From contig NW_004624842.1 in assembly GCF_000247695.1 (NCBI RefSeq), forward strand, positions 2,991,683-3,055,682: a stretch of 64,000 nt of DNA, written 5' to 3'. This document shows, piece by piece, positions 24,101-39,100 of this stretch. Made by a program: the position numbers and the translations under genes. The notes beneath the pieces are model-generated. The model did no database searches. It worked only from the letters and a program-made list of their open reading frames with translations, and had not been told where the DNA came from. How positions within the stretch are numbered: position 1 is the stretch's first letter; each line of letters opens with the position of its first letter. Source of the stretch: Heterocephalus glaber (Eukaryota; Chordata; Mammalia; Rodentia; Bathyergidae).

Positions 24101-27100
24101 AAATGAACTGTGGAATATCCACGCCATGGACTATTCTTCAGCAAAAAGGAATAAACAACTGATATAAGCAACAACTTGAATGAATCCCAAGCATATTATG
24201 CTGAGTGAACAAAAAGCAATTCCAAAGAGTATCATTGTCTGATTCTACTTTTGTAACATTCTTGAAGCGACCTAATTTTCAGGATGGAGAATAGATTAGT
24301 AGTTGCCAGAGACAGGGTGGCATACTTAAGGGAAAAAGTAATAATATGGGCAAGAGGGAAGTAGGTATGATTATAAAATGCTAACAAGAGGGACCCAGTG
24401 TGTGGCAATGGAATACTTTAGCATTTTGTGTTTGTTTTGTTTTTTGAGACAGGGTCTCGATATGTAGTCCAGGCTGGCCTTGACCTCATAGCGATCCTCC
24501 TGCCTCATCCTCCCAAGTCCTGGGATTACAGGTGAGTGCTATCACACCTGGCTTACTTTAGCATCTCAACATAGAGATCATTACATGAACCTACACGTGA
24601 TAAAATTGCACAGAAAACACGTTCAGGTGAATGTGAGTGAAACTGAGGAAATCTGAAGGTGAGAGAGGTGGATTCTATGTTAGTATTCTGGATTTGATGT
24701 TGTACTAGTTTTTTGCAAGATTTTACCAGCAAGGGCAACTAGGTAAAAGTTTCTACAAAGAAATCCTTTCCCTCCCTCCTTTTTTTGGTGGTACTGGAGA
24801 CTGAAAACAGGGCCTTCACACTGAACTAAATCCCCAGCTCTTTTTTGAAGACATGGTCTTGCTAAATTGTCCAGGCTGGACTCAAATTTGAGATCCTTCT
24901 TTCTCCTAGATTGCTTGGATTATATGCATGTACCATCACATATGACTCCTTTGTGTTACTTCTGTATGTGAATCTAAAAATAAAAAATTTAATTGATAAA
25001 ACCTATCTATCTGTCCATTCATCCCAGAGACATCTATGAAATCTGGCCCCTGTAATGAATTCCAGGAAAGCTAGGCATCCTCATCAGCACTGAAATAGCT
25101 GTGATGTGAATGGTTCTTCAGTACCAGAGGCCACAATGGAAAAGCCTAGGGAACTGGAAGTAGGCATTGTGCCCAGTGCAATCTCAAGGTAACTGGGCTC
25201 TGTGAGCTCTGAGCCAGGAGCACTTATTTCCCACTCTGTTCAAAATTGCTCAGGCTTGGAAGAAACTTTTTTTAAAAATAAATTTTATTTTAATTTTATC
25301 TTATTCCCCCTAAGCCCTTTCCTCTATGTACAAAAGCTTCGTTTCCATTTTTTCCTTCTATGTTCACTTTTTTTCTTGTCCCTTCCTTCCTTTCTCCCTT
25401 CCTCCTCTCTTGTTCCTCTTCCCTTTTGAATACTTTCTTCCCATTTCTCAATATCTATTATACATTTTAGTCCATATTTCCACTTTTGGTTTCTCACACC
25501 AGTGCAACAATACAATATTTAAACATGTGTGTCTGATTTATTTCACTTAAGAGTATTGTCTCAGGGTCCATCCATTTAGTTATACATGTCTGAAGCTCAT
25601 CATTCTTTTTTATTTTTTATTTTTTTCCGGTACTGGGGATCGAACTCAGGTCCTCGGTGCTTGCAAGGCAGGCGGTGGAACCACTGAGCTAAATCCTCGG
25701 CCCTAAGCTCATCATTCTTTATGACAGAGTAGTGTTAAAAAAACAACAACAACAACAACAACATAAAAACCACGTCTTTATCCACTTGTCAGCTGATGGG
25801 TATTTGGGCTGTTTCCAAGATTTAGCTATTATAAACTGCTGCTATAAACATGGGTGTGCATATATCGCTGAGGTAGGATGCTTTTAATTCTTTCGGGAAG
25901 ATACCAAGAAGAGGAATAGCTGGGTCAAATGGAACCTCTAGTTTTAGTTTTTTGAGAAATCTCTGCACTGATTTCCACAGTGGTTGCACCAGTCTACACT
26001 CCCACCAACAGTGCAGAAGGGTTCCTTTTCCCCCACAGCCCCTGCAGCATTTGTTATTGATTTGATAGCAGCCATTCTTTCTGGAGTGAGATACAATCTC
26101 AGCATTGTTTTACTTTGCATTTCATGAATGACCAGTGATGTTGAACATTTTTTCATATTTATCTGCTGTTTCTAATTCTTCATCTGAGAAGTGTCTTTTC
26201 ATTTCAGATGCCCATTGAAAGATTGGGTCTTTAAATTTTTGGGGTCTGATTTTTTTTGAGTTCTTTATATATTCTACATGATAGTCCTTTGTCTGATGAA
26301 TAGCTGGTAAAAATTTTTTCCCATGCTGTCAGTTGTCTCTTCATTCTGTTGGTGGTTTCTCCTGCTGTGCAGAAGCTTTTTGAGATGTCCCAGTTGTTGA
26401 TTCTTTGTAGTATTTCCCATGTGGTCTGGGTTTTGTTCATGAAGTCTTTGCCTACCCCTATGTCCTCAAGCATTCTACCTATTCTCTCTTCCAGCAGATT
26501 TAATGTTTCTGTTTTAATATTTAGATCTTTGCTCCATTTCAATTTTAGGTTAGTGTGTGGTGAAAGATATGGGTCTATTTTCAATCTTTGGCACTATTTA
26601 TTAAAGAGGCTTTCTTTCAGTGAAGGTGTTTGGCTCTTTTGTCAAAGATAAGGTGGTTGAGTATGTCTGGAGTTCGTTTCTGCATCTTCTAGTCTGTTCC
26701 ATTGATCCTCAGGTCTATTCTTTTGCCAGTACCATGCTGTTTTTATCACAGTAGCTTTGTAGTATAATTTAAAGTCAGAGATTGTGATATCCCCTGCCTT
26801 GCCTTTGTTGCCAGAACTGCCTTTGCTATTATTCTAGGTCTCTTCCGGTTCCAAATGAACTTTATGATTGAAACTTAAGAGATCTTGCAGACACACCTGT
26901 AATCTCTGGTTACCAACCAAGAAAGAAAAAAGCATGGGTGGGACAGTCACATCTCTGGACAGAAAAGGAGACGGCAGGCCGTGCCTAGGTCTGCAGAAGA
27001 ATGATCTTCCAATACACCTTCTTGCACAAGGGGCAAGCTTGCGCAGAGAAGAGCTGCTGTGTTTAGCTGATCCTAATGCACAGGCTGACAGGCCAAAACT

Positions 27101-30100
27101 GGGTCATTTATTAAGCTGTGCTCAGCAGTTGAGTGGCTTTGTAATTAAAGCCTTAAGTGACACTGTAAGGTAGGGATATTGATCATACCCACTTCACAGT
27201 TGAAGCACATGAGGCTCAGAAAAGGTAGATGTGCCCAGAGTTGCCAGTGGTCACGGCAACCACATCTGCTGGATACACAGCCCCTCATTCTGCTCCTCAG
27301 GCCCTGAGCCCTCCCACTTGGGCAGGGGCTACAGATTTGAGGCCTTTCACTTTATACCACTCTGCACAGCATCCTACTGGGCCCTGCAGCCAGTAGCAGA
27401 GGGACACCACAGCCAAGATCTCACTGCTGGGGCAGGAAGAGCCAGGGCCCAGCTATGCCTCAAGCAAGCTCCTGCTTGCCTTCTGGCCTTTGCAGCACTA
27501 TCATCTGTTTAGTGGGCAGAGGTGGGGGCAGTTCTAAATGGGTAACAGCACACTATATTCACATATCTTTGGCAGACTCAAAGCATTTTCCCATCCATTC
27601 TCTTATTCAAGGCCAGATGTAGCTTCCCTTCTCTGCAACTGGAAGCAAGATTCCTGCTGTGGATCCCTTCTCCCCACTTGTCTGAAGTTCTATCCTTTTT
27701 TTTGGTACTGGGGATTGAACTGGGGACCTTGCGCTTTCGAGGCAGGCGGTGGAACTACTTAGCTAAATCCCTGGCTAAAGTTCTATCCTTTTGAGTCATT
27801 CCTTTGGCACTAAGAATCCAGGAGCCAGGGAATGGTATGAACCAACAAGCCTGAGTTCAAACCACCCCTGTCCTGTACAGGGGCTGTGTGGCACTGTCTC
27901 CTTGCAGGTGGAGAAAAGGAGTGATGACATGGGCTACACCAGAGAAGCCAGGTAGAGCCTGGCCTGGGGATGGCATGGTCCATCCTACTGATGTCTGGGA
28001 CAGAGAAAAGTGGGCCACCACGCCCCACCCAGCCCAGGGACAGTTTCCCCTAAGAACTGGATGCTTAGAGCAGCTGTCAAGGCCAACCACTACCAATGCC
28101 CAGCAGACAAGACTGACTCATCAGGATCTCAGGCATGAATTTGTTTGGCTTGAAAGTCCCAAAGGAAGTAAGTTTTAATTGTGTTTCTGACCCAGCTCAG
28201 GAAACAGTGAAGCCTCAATTTTCTCACAATGTTTAAGGGGGAATCTGTCCTTTAAGGCAGTAGCAGGTAAGTGTTTGGGAGCCAAATCTAGCTAAGGCTG
28301 CAAGACCCCACATAGGGTCCTGTCCTCATCTGTGGGGAGGGGATGACACTGGCTGTGAGGCAGCATGTGCAGTGGTCTCCAGGATGTATGAGGGCAGAGG
28401 GCCCCCTTCTCCCAGGAGACAACGGGACTGGTCACAGTCTGGACTGATGATGAAACGCTAGCTACTCTCAGGGCTGCAGAGGCCCAGGGTCATGCTGAAG
28501 CACACAGAGGCGTGAGTCCCTACCGAGGCAGCTGGTGAGTCATTAGAAAGAAAATGTATTGGCAAGAGGCCAGGCCAAGCTGGGCATGGTGGTGCAAGCC
28601 TGTATTCCCAGCACTTGGGAAGCTGAGGCAGGTTGATGCCTGGGAGGTCAAGGCCTGCCTGGACTACATAGTGAGTTCAAGGTCAGTCTGAACTACACAA
28701 CAAGACCAGACCCTGTCACAAAATACAAAAAACAAACAAACAAACAAAGGGGCCAGGCCAAGTGCTGGGCGTGGTGGTGCAGCCTGTTATCCCAGCACTC
28801 GGGAGGCTGAGGCAGGAGAACTGCCATGAGTTTGAGGCCAGCCTGAACTACATAGCAAGACCCTGTATCAAAAAACAAAACAAAACAAACAAAGGGCCAG
28901 GGCAGATGCAATAAAACCAAAAGTGAACTTTTCTTGGATTCTCTGTCTCCTGGATTATAGGTCACAGTCAGCTAAGTGGTGTGAGTAGCGGAGATGATTT
29001 TGAGGCTTTGGGGCTCCCTAGGGATTAGGCATTTCTCTGCTCTGAGTCCTGTCCCCTGGAACAGGAGGGTGGGGCCAAACCTTATAGAAGACACTCATGT
29101 CCCACCTGCAAATGCAGGAAATAGAGGCTAACATCTCCCTTCGGCCCCCTCCCCTCACCCTGACTTCTCAAGTATTTTCAGTGTCACTTCCTCTGAAAGG
29201 CCTCCCCTGACTGTTCCCTTCTCTTCTATCACTCAGGAACCTCCATCGGAGCAACTTTCCCATCTGTCTTCAGCTCCTCTAAGGATTTACTTGTTGTTGG
29301 CTATAGGCTGGGGGCACCGATGGGAACTCCACTTTGGCACAGGCCCAGGGTAATGACTCAAGCACAGCAGGCTGTCAATAAATATTTGTTGAATGAGAAA
29401 ATTAACCTCATTATTGTGACTGAAAACCTTTGGATGCCAAAAATCAAGATTATCTGGCTATAGTAAAGGCTCCTAACACTTTAATATTCAAGGTTTTAGG
29501 CTGCCTCCCCTGTTAAGAGGCCTTTATGCTTGGTCCCCACATGTCCCACTCCCTCAGCACACTGCTTCCAGTTTCAGAGAAACAAACACACCATGCACTC
29601 ATGCACTCAGCCTTTATAGTGCACTGCTTCCTGCTGGAACCCTTTCCCCTGTCCTCTGTGCTTCTTGTTTTCCTCCTAGCTCATCCATCTTAGCTCTTTC
29701 GAGCCCTGGCAGAGTCTGCCCTTCCTTTTTGTGCATCTGTTGGAGCACTCAAGGCTGCCTCTGATTGAACATATCCCATGTGTGTTGGTGGCCCAGTGCA
29801 TAGCCCAGAGTGCACAGCTTTTCACCAGCCAACTAAATCCACAACAGGGCCGTAATTCATATGTCTCGCTGCCCAGAGGCTCTTATTTACATTATGTTCC
29901 CTTTTTTTTTTTTTTTTTTTGGTACCAGGGATTGAACTCGGGTCCTTGCGCTTGCGCAGCAGGCAGCAAAACCACTGAGCTAAATCCCTGGCCCTACATT
30001 ACGTTCCTGCCAGCTTGAACATACATGTTCCTGCCCGATGGGACACTCATGCATGTACCATGGGTAGTTCAAGTCAATGGGAACATGTTAAACTTTAGAG

Positions 30101-33100
30101 GGTGTCAACTGCTTAGGTGTTGGAACAGTGCAGCCCTGAATCCTCCAGGTTGTGGTTGCTGCCATTCCTCCCCCAGGCAGATGTTTTATATGCCACAATT
30201 TATACTACCACATGTAGGTCTAACTCTTGCTGGCTGTCATATTTATTTTCAAAGATCCTGCCAACTGAGGTGGTACACAACTGTAATCCCAGCACCAGGA
30301 GGCTGAGGGAGGAGGATGCCTGGGAGTTCAAGGCCAGCCTGAGCTACACAGTGAGACCCTGCTTCAAAAAAAAAAAAAAGGAGGGGGGCTAGAGATGTCA
30401 GTGGTGCTGTGCCTGTCTAGCAAGCGCAAAGTCCTGAGTTCAATCCTGATACCGAAGAAGAAAACGAAAAAAAAACCAAGATCCTGAGTGAAGCACCTGC
30501 TAAGGAACAGCATGCTGAACCCTGTCCCCACAGTCTGCATGGTTGCCTACTGATCTCAGTCATGCAAGTTCCTCGTGTCAGAGCTCAGATAGGTGTGCCA
30601 GTAGTGCAATGGAGCCTCCTAGCAGCCTGCCCTGGCCCCAGACATCTAGCCTAGCCTCCCTGCCACCATAACACAAGTCCTTACTTCTTTGAAGTAGAGG
30701 CTCCTTTTGTCTCATTATTTCTGCCTTCTGTACCAGATTCTATCCACCAAACTAGCCAGTCAGAATGAATTTGTTTTCACATTGTTTTATAATGTCAAGG
30801 TGTTTAAGATGGCCAAAGCTTCAGATACTCAGGAATGGCTGTGACTCCATCTCACAAGGGATCTATCTGGAAGACACCACAGCCCCAAGAAGTTGGCTCC
30901 AACAAATGTCTTGGCAGCAAGGCTGCACTTGATCCTGAGGCTAGCCCAGTCCTCATGCCTGGTAGCTCAGGTACCTGAGCCTGGCAGGTAGACTAGAGAT
31001 AGGCCCTAGACTCCTCAAAGAGGAGTGAATGCCATGGGCCACTGACAGTGCAGGAGGTGTGGTAGCAGGCCTTACAGAGAAGGCAGAGGCCAGCTCCAGG
31101 CCCTAAATGTTGGACAGAGCTGGCCTCAGACTGAGCCAGGTCCACCTACCTTCCTTTTCTGGCTTTGTCAGGCTTGGGAAAGGGCTTGTCAGAGAAAGTG
31201 CCAAAGGCCATAAGATGCCATTCCCTCTCCCATTCAATGAGAAGCCTGTCAACCATGCAGCTGTGGTAAAAACAGATCTCAAAGATTCTCCCCACTAGGC
31301 TACAAACTCCTCCCTTCTTCCCTGTCTTCTCCCCACCCACCCAAAGCAGGGGGAGCTGGGAAAGAATTCTTAGCAGCTAGGTCAGGAGCAGGGACAGACA
31401 GACCTGCACAGCTACTTCTCTGCACAGACAGTCCTCTGTTGCAGTCTGAGTGCCCCCTCCCTTGCTGTGCCTCAAGAGTTAGCACCAATGGGCTGGCAGC
31501 ACCTCTCATGCCAACGTCCTCCTAAGCTCTTCTGGGGATCTTCCACTGCTCCCACAGCCAGGCTCTTCCCAGCTTCCTCTCCCATCCTTCCCTTCTCCCT
31601 GGGTCTACAGCCAATCTGCCCTTAACTGCCCACACTCCTACTCCCTGGTCTTCCAACTCCTGCCCTGTCTTCCTGTCCCCTCTCTACCCTGGCCCTTTGA
31701 GGAATCCAACCACACCACTGATTTCAGACCTTTCAGTAGTGCCACATCCTACCTAGCAGACTTTGAACAAACTCTTCAGTGAGGGCATTCAGGGCTTTCA
31801 GAGTCTGTGCCTGCCTTGGCCTCCAATGTCCACAAAATCCAACAGGTTACAAAGATGAGATGTCACACTACTGAAGATGAGCTGTAAAGCTCACGGAGCT
31901 GGCCCTGTCCTCAGAGCCTTGCCCAGAAGCCAAGATGCAGTCTTGTTGATAACAATTCTGAGGGCACAGCAAACCTCACTGACTAGGGCTAGGCCTGGGA
32001 AAACACTTCATGTATAGTTGACCCTCACTTTTTATGGATGCTGCATGTATGAGTTTACCCATTCACTTGATTTATTTGTAACCACAGACGTTACACAGAC
32101 ACGTGTACCCAATGTGCACACAATAGCTGAGGTAGAATAAGGTAACACTGTTTTCTCATTTCAGCTCTCATACAGTAAACAAGTGTCCTTTTCATGGTCT
32201 ATTAGGGCTCCACTTTCCCTTTTGTTTTTTGCTGGTGATCTCTTTAAAATAGCTCCAAGAGTACTGCTGAAGGACTGCCTAGTGTTCTAAGTTCAAGAAG
32301 GCTGAGATGTGTCTTGCGGAAAAAATACATGTGTTAGATATGCTTCATTCATGCATAAGTCACAGGGCTGTTGGCCATGAGTTTGTTAATGAATCAACAT
32401 TAAATAGTCTTTAAGAGCCAGACATGGTGGAACACACCTGAAATCGAAGCACGCAGGAGGCTAAGGCAGGAGGATTTCGAGTTCAACCAACCTGGACTTT
32501 ATAGCAAGACCTTGTCTACCGCCCCCCCCCCCAAGAACAGAGGTTAAGTTTATTTACTGATTGGCCAGAAAAATATGGTGACCAGAGGCTTGCAAGGACC
32601 CTGTATTTCCCATGGGAGCAATGGCTTGGCATTTGATATGACTATAACATAACTACCATGAGTAATGAGAACTGACTTGAACTATAGCATAGCTAACTGA
32701 ATCCTCAAAACCATGACACACCGGGTATGTCCTGCCATTGCCCCATTTTACAAAGAGGTGAAGTGATTTTTTTCTTGCTTACCTTCCAGCAAAGCAGTAT
32801 TGAGCTAGGAATGGAACCTAAGGCTAAGCATTCCCCCATTCCCCCTCTACCATACCAACTCTGTAAGGTTAATAAGGAGGGAACAACCTCAGCCACCACA
32901 AAATGGGATGTGATACCCAACGAACTCGGCGGTGCGGCAAGGGTCTGACATATATAAGGCATTCTGTGATCAAGGGTGGGCCCCTACCACTCCTTTACCA
33001 TGGTTTCTGGATGTAGGAGAAAGTGATCACTTCCTTGAAGACACGAAGTATGGACGGATCACCAGAGTCACTTGAGTGGCAAGGAGATGGAGGGCTTGTG

Positions 33101-36100
33101 GTGAAGGGATCTCTGTGAGCAAAGGAGCAGGACAGACAGCCTAAGCTCTAAGGCATAGAGGGGGAGAAGGTGAGCAGGAAACAATTTGGCAAAATGAAAT
33201 TTAGGCAGTTAGCTGGTAGAGGGGTGCTAGGCACCAAGGCAAGGATAGCAGGAGGAGGGCTGCCTCCACTCAATAGGGCTCCTTGGCTTCCTGAGGCTGT
33301 CTGGAGCGAAGGTAACTTCTTCCTGCCCAAGGCAACCCTCAAAGTCCTTTCAGGCTAGGCTGCAGTCAGATAATCAATTTCACAGCACATAGGCCCAGCA
33401 GTGAGCACATCCTCTACTGTCTCAACAGCCCCAGTGCATTCAGCTCTGCAGGCAAATCCAAGGGCATCCATCTCAAGCTAAGTGAGTCCAGAATGAATCT
33501 GAATCCTTTCCTCCCCAACATCAGCCTTGCTTTCCCCGAGAGGGGACCCCCATATACCAACAACACACTCCAAAAGCCTGAAAATCCCCTCTTCCCCACT
33601 GGCAAAGCCTCATCCCTCTGCCACTGAAAGTACATTTTACAGAGGCCCACTTCTCTTCATCCTACCAACAGCCTAGTCTCCTCCCTCCAAGCCCACTTTA
33701 TCTGTAGCCTGCCTTACCCACTCCCAATCCTGAGATTTCTCCAAGTACAAATTGAATCATTTATTTCTAAAGATTATGCCCCCTCCATGTAGAATAAACC
33801 AACACTGCTCACGTTGGCCACAACAAGAAGGAGCCACTTCCCTTCCTCTCTAGCGTCACTCAATTCTCAACCCCTGGTCTTGCTCATCCCAGTCCAACTA
33901 CACCTGCCTCTTTCATGGTCCTTAAATGCTCCTAGCACTCTCCCACCTCAGGGCCTCTGAACTTCATTCTCCTTGTCTTCTCATCTTTGAACATCTGTTC
34001 CTTCTCATCCTGATTTCAGGTCTCAATTCAAGGGTCATGTTCTCAGTGAGCCCTCCTTGACCACCCTATGACTGTTACTCCTCCTTTGAGGATCCCGTTT
34101 GTTTCATTCAATCACAGCTTACTTACTAGTTTTTATCTTTTGTCTTTCTCACCTACCAGACAGAGATTTCAAATGTCTCACATAGGTCCCTGACTGAGGG
34201 TGAGGAGGACTAAGGTATATAATTATGATGCTTGCCCAGCACCAGGCCTAATACTTGGCTGGGTTCAGTAAATTGAATGGATGAACAAATCTCTATTTGA
34301 CAACTGGGTAAACTGAAGCTAGGGGAAGAGAATGATTTCTTCCTGGCTCTGAGCTGGAATCTAAGGCCCAGGGCTAGGACTCTGAAGTCCCTTTGTGTCA
34401 GTTCCCCCCACACACATACAACACTCCAACAGAAGCACAATCTGGTGGGAGGTAAAGTTGTGAATAATCCTCCCTGCAGTTGGGCAGTGAGGCTGTGGGA
34501 ATACCAGGTCAACAAACTCTAAGCACCAGGTGTCAGAAACTGGGAAGCTACACTTCTGAAAAGTTGCAGGGAGAAAGTATGTAGGCTTCCAGCAAGACTT
34601 TTCAGGCAAGGGGTTATCATTTGCACATTGAAAAGAACCATCACCGAGCAAGCCCTGGGTCAGGTACAACTTCATCCAGACAGCTCCAAGTAATTATCAC
34701 TCATGTTTTATGGATGAGAGAGTGGGCCTTTCACTCTTAGGAGTGGCAGTGGAGGAAGTTCTACCCTGCGAGCCCAGGCTGCTGGGTCCTAAAGTCAACA
34801 ATGGTCATGGTGGGCTCCATACACACAATGTCCCTTTATGGGCCTTAGTTTCTCCAGGTAGAAGATAAGTGGGTTGGCTTTGAATATGGAGGGTCACATC
34901 TAACCCCTCTGGCCTAGAGCTGTCATGTGGAGATCTGGGCACAGCCTTATTAAAGCTGCCAATTGTGCAAGAAAATAGATTTAAAAAAATATGTAAAGCT
35001 TGTTTCCACACTCCAGTAATACCAGCTCCTTGGGAGGCTGAGGCAGGAGGATTGCAAGTTCAAGATCAGCCTGGGAAAATTAATGAGATCCTGCCTCAAA
35101 ATTTTTTTAAAAGGGTGGGAGGCTGGGATGTTGTTTAGTGGTAAAGCACTTGCCCAGCATGTACGAGGCCCTGGGTTCAATACCAGCACCACATACACAC
35201 ACCCTCTGAACTTTATCAAATAGAGTTAGTTCACAGTTTTAAGAAATATTGCAAAGGACATGTTTGCTATCCAACATGGCCTGTAGCACCCAAATCTGTA
35301 ACAGCGGGTGCAGCTGCCCTCAGACCTGGCTCCTCTGGAGCTCCAGCCTCTACTCCCTGCTCCCCAGGATGCTTGGCCATAACTCTTCCCTTGGAAAGTC
35401 AGGAACCCCGTGAAAACCTTGCAATGGAGGCAGCCAGAAGCACTTTTGGTGGAATCTCAGTTGTGGCTGGGTGAAGGAGAAAAAGCCCCCTCTGGGTGGC
35501 ACACCAGCTCTGGCCTCAGACTCTTGGTACCAGGGCACAGGTTGCAGGAGAATCCTCTCTGGAGTACAGATGGCTACCCCCTTCACAGGCTGGAACAGCT
35601 GCCTGGAAGGGACCTGCTGGTTCCCATGGCAGGGCCCCCACACCCCAGGGACTCTTCAGAACTATTCACACCCAGCTGGGGTTAGGGAAGCAGGGAGAGG
35701 GTTAAGCAATACCTCCAGGTGGACCCACAGCTTAGTTCAGGGGCAGAGGGTAGGGAGATGCTGGCCTGTAGCCTCCAGAAGATTGAGGGCTTCTCCCACT
35801 GCCCAAGGACTGGATTAGCATGAAGTGCTTCAACTGTGTCAGCTCTTTAACTTGTCAGTAGGCCTAGCATTTATTTCACAGAGGAAAAACATTGAGACTC
35901 AGAAAAGTGAATGGCCCAGGACCACAGAGCCAGTAACTGGAAGCACCAGGATCGGAGTCAGGGTTTCTGAGAAGAACAAGCACTTTTATCAACTTCTTAG
36001 CTGCGTGGCTCCTGCTGAAAGTCACGTGCTACATGCCAGGGAGCTGGCTTAGATCTTAGCCAGGTCCCATCCCAGAGTACAAATCAGCCCTATCCTAGGA

Positions 36101-39100
36101 TCCTTGAGCAGAATTTGACTATTTCCTCTGAGTGGGCTGGATGGTTGCAGCTTTTGGTTTTGCTGGCAATGAGTCAGGGGCCCAGTGTCTCTTGGTCTAG
36201 TGTCCCAGCACACGGCAAAAAAGGCAGCATCTGGCCTGTGACCACTGCTGCTTACTGCCCTTCTCTGGGCCCGACTTTTCAGACACATTGCCCCAGATGC
36301 TCCTGACCCTCTAGCTAGGAACCCTTGACATGGGTTTCCTAATCACCTAGGACTACTCCAGCTTGGCTGAATCTTGCCACAGCCTGTAAAGCCTAAAAGT
36401 TAGGTGAGGCCACTTGGGCCAGGCCACCCAGCTGGTTGATGGGATGTTGAGTCTGGAAAAAGGATGTGGCCCTCTAAATTCTAGGACTTGAGGAGCCCTA
36501 GCAGATAGTATAGTAATTCCAATGATTTTTCAAACCAGGTTCTGGGGATCTCCAAGGAGGCCTAGGGAAGGCTCTGTGAACTCCCACCTATTCCAAATCT
36601 TTGAAGCAGTTCCATTTTCCTTTCTCTCAACATACAAATCTCCACATAGAGCTGGGCTTGGTGGCTTACTCCTGTAATCCCAGCACTCAGGAGGCTGAGG
36701 CAGGAGGATTGCTGTGAGTTCGAGGCCAGCCTGGGGTATATAGTAAGTTCAAGGCCACCCTGAAATGCACAGTGAGACCCTGTCTCAAAAAAAAAAAAAA
36801 TCTCCACATGGTATTTTGAGGTACATTAAACAAATTCAGCCTCTCAGTACACAAGGGAACCAAGAATCAGAAAGGCACATGCACTCAGGCAGCAGAGCAG
36901 CAACTCTATCCAGGCTCTGAGGATGGGGTGTTCTCTGATCCCCCCAGATTAAGCTTCCAGGTTCCCCAGCCTGGAAACTACCAGCTCCAGGCATTCAAGG
37001 GAAGCACCAATCTGTAGTTGAATCCCACTTCCTCTAGCCCCAGATCAGGAACCTCACAATATTTCAAATGTGTCCAGTAAGCAACACATGGGGCCACATT
37101 GACCCCTCACCCATTCTGTGCTGGAATCTGCCATAAAAATCTTAGATATCCTCAGAGACCCACCTGCACCATCTGCTCTATTCCCCAGGATACCTTATTA
37201 CTCTCACTTCCAGTAGCCCAAGCTTGGAATCAAACCAGCTCCCAATGATGACTTTCTCACTGTGTATCAATGCTATGACCACTAGTAGAGGGTACTGATA
37301 AGATGGTCAGATTTACAGAACTGCCATGGCTCCAGCCCAGCTGGACACATATAGCCCACCTGGCCTTGTGAGGAACTGGGGAGTGGAGAATGCATGATGC
37401 AGCTTTTCAAATACTGGCCCCAGCATGTCAGCCTTGCTGCTACATATCCAAAGCCCGAGGCCCCCAGGAGCCTAGCATGGGAAGCACTACTTTAAAAGAG
37501 ACTCAAAAAACTACCCTCATTTCTAGAGGGCTGACCTCAAACTCTAGTAACAGGTCACAAAAGCCAAGCTTTTCATAAGCTATCACAGGCTCCATGTCCA
37601 GTCAAAGCCAGACACTACAGACCTGGCGCACTTTGATAGCTGGTCTCTTTCATCATTCTGAATGACCAAGTGAACCCAGAATAGAAAGACGTTGTTAATA
37701 GTCTCATTCACTGTGTCTGGAGTGACAGGTGCTATACTGGGTGACAGATGCAGGAGCCAAGAACCCTGAGCAGCCAAGAGATAGGATGAAAGGAGCAGCG
37801 CAGAAATGAACGGGGAAAACCGTTAAGTTCAGCTCAGGTCAGCACAGGCAATGCTACTGGCCTCTGTGGCACAAAGGCCCAGGGGACAAAGATACAGGAA
37901 GGGAATGGACTCTGCCTCAGAGCATACACCAAGATCCTAGATTTGGGAATCCATGTAAGACAACTGTGGAAAAATACCTTAGTGACCCTGGCTGACCAGA
38001 CATCTCAGATACTGCACAGGTGAAGGCAAGCACGGGGACAGGGAGGGGCTGTCCCCACTGAACTTTTTTATTTTTTTTGGTACCGGGACCTTGAGCTTTC
38101 GAGACAGGCAGTGGCAGCACTGAGCTAAATCCCTGGTCCTGTCCCCCTTGAACTTCAGATAATATTGTGGTGCTGTGGGTGATTCCAGGGCAAGGGATGT
38201 GGTCAGACTGGAGCCTGATGAGAAGGGGATAGCTGGGCATGGTGGTGCGTACCTGTAATCCCAGCACCTGTGAAGCAGAGGCAGGAGGATAGCTGTGAGT
38301 TCAAGGCCAGCCTGTGCTACATAATGAGACCCTGTCTCAAAACAACAATAACCAAAAGAAAAAAAAGAAAACAGAAAAAGAAGGGGATAATCCACAGAGA
38401 GATGCCTCAAATCCATCCCATCCCATACAGCAATCATTTATTTGTAGTGAGACTATCATGCCGGGCTGGAAATCTGTCCTAAAAAAAAAGCTCACAGTAA
38501 GGTGCAGGATGACAATGATATACCTCCTCTGTTGACTGGATACCATGGCAGGCAGCCACACGGAGCTGATTGAGAAAGCCTGGAACTGATTCAACAAGAG
38601 TGACCAGGATATCTGTGATAGACTTGTCACAAATGAGGTGACAGAGGTATATATCATTAAGTTGTGCCTAGCGTAATGGAAGAGGTAGCTCAGAAAGACT
38701 GGGATGGATGAGAAGACAGTTCAGAAAAGTGTGGCTATTGTCGTCAAATACCTAGAAGACTGTCACATGCATGTGGCCCCAGAGTGGGGAAGGGAAAGTG
38801 AGTGTTACGGAGGAGAAGATCCTGCCACATTATCAAGAGTAGCTTTAAGAAGCACAGATGGCCAAAGGTGGGAGAGGGGACTAGAAAATGGCCAGTCAGG
38901 CTAGACACAGGCACAGTGGATACTGGAAGAGACTCAACCTCTCATGGGTGTGACCTTCCAAATTCCTTCTAGGCCTGAGATACTCTTCGCCCTCCTACAT
39001 CATGTCCAGTTCTGGATGTGACATCAGATGTCATCTTTGTGGGTGTGACAGTCACAGTTCAAACTTGTTTTTGCCTCTGGAGAAATACTATCAATAAGCA

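Noticed and set aside
38520..38900. Possible pseudogene suggested by ordered words such as GAGCTGATTGAGAAAGCCTG
   Set aside because: Translation in six frames gives no family I can name and there is no poly-A tail or target duplication.
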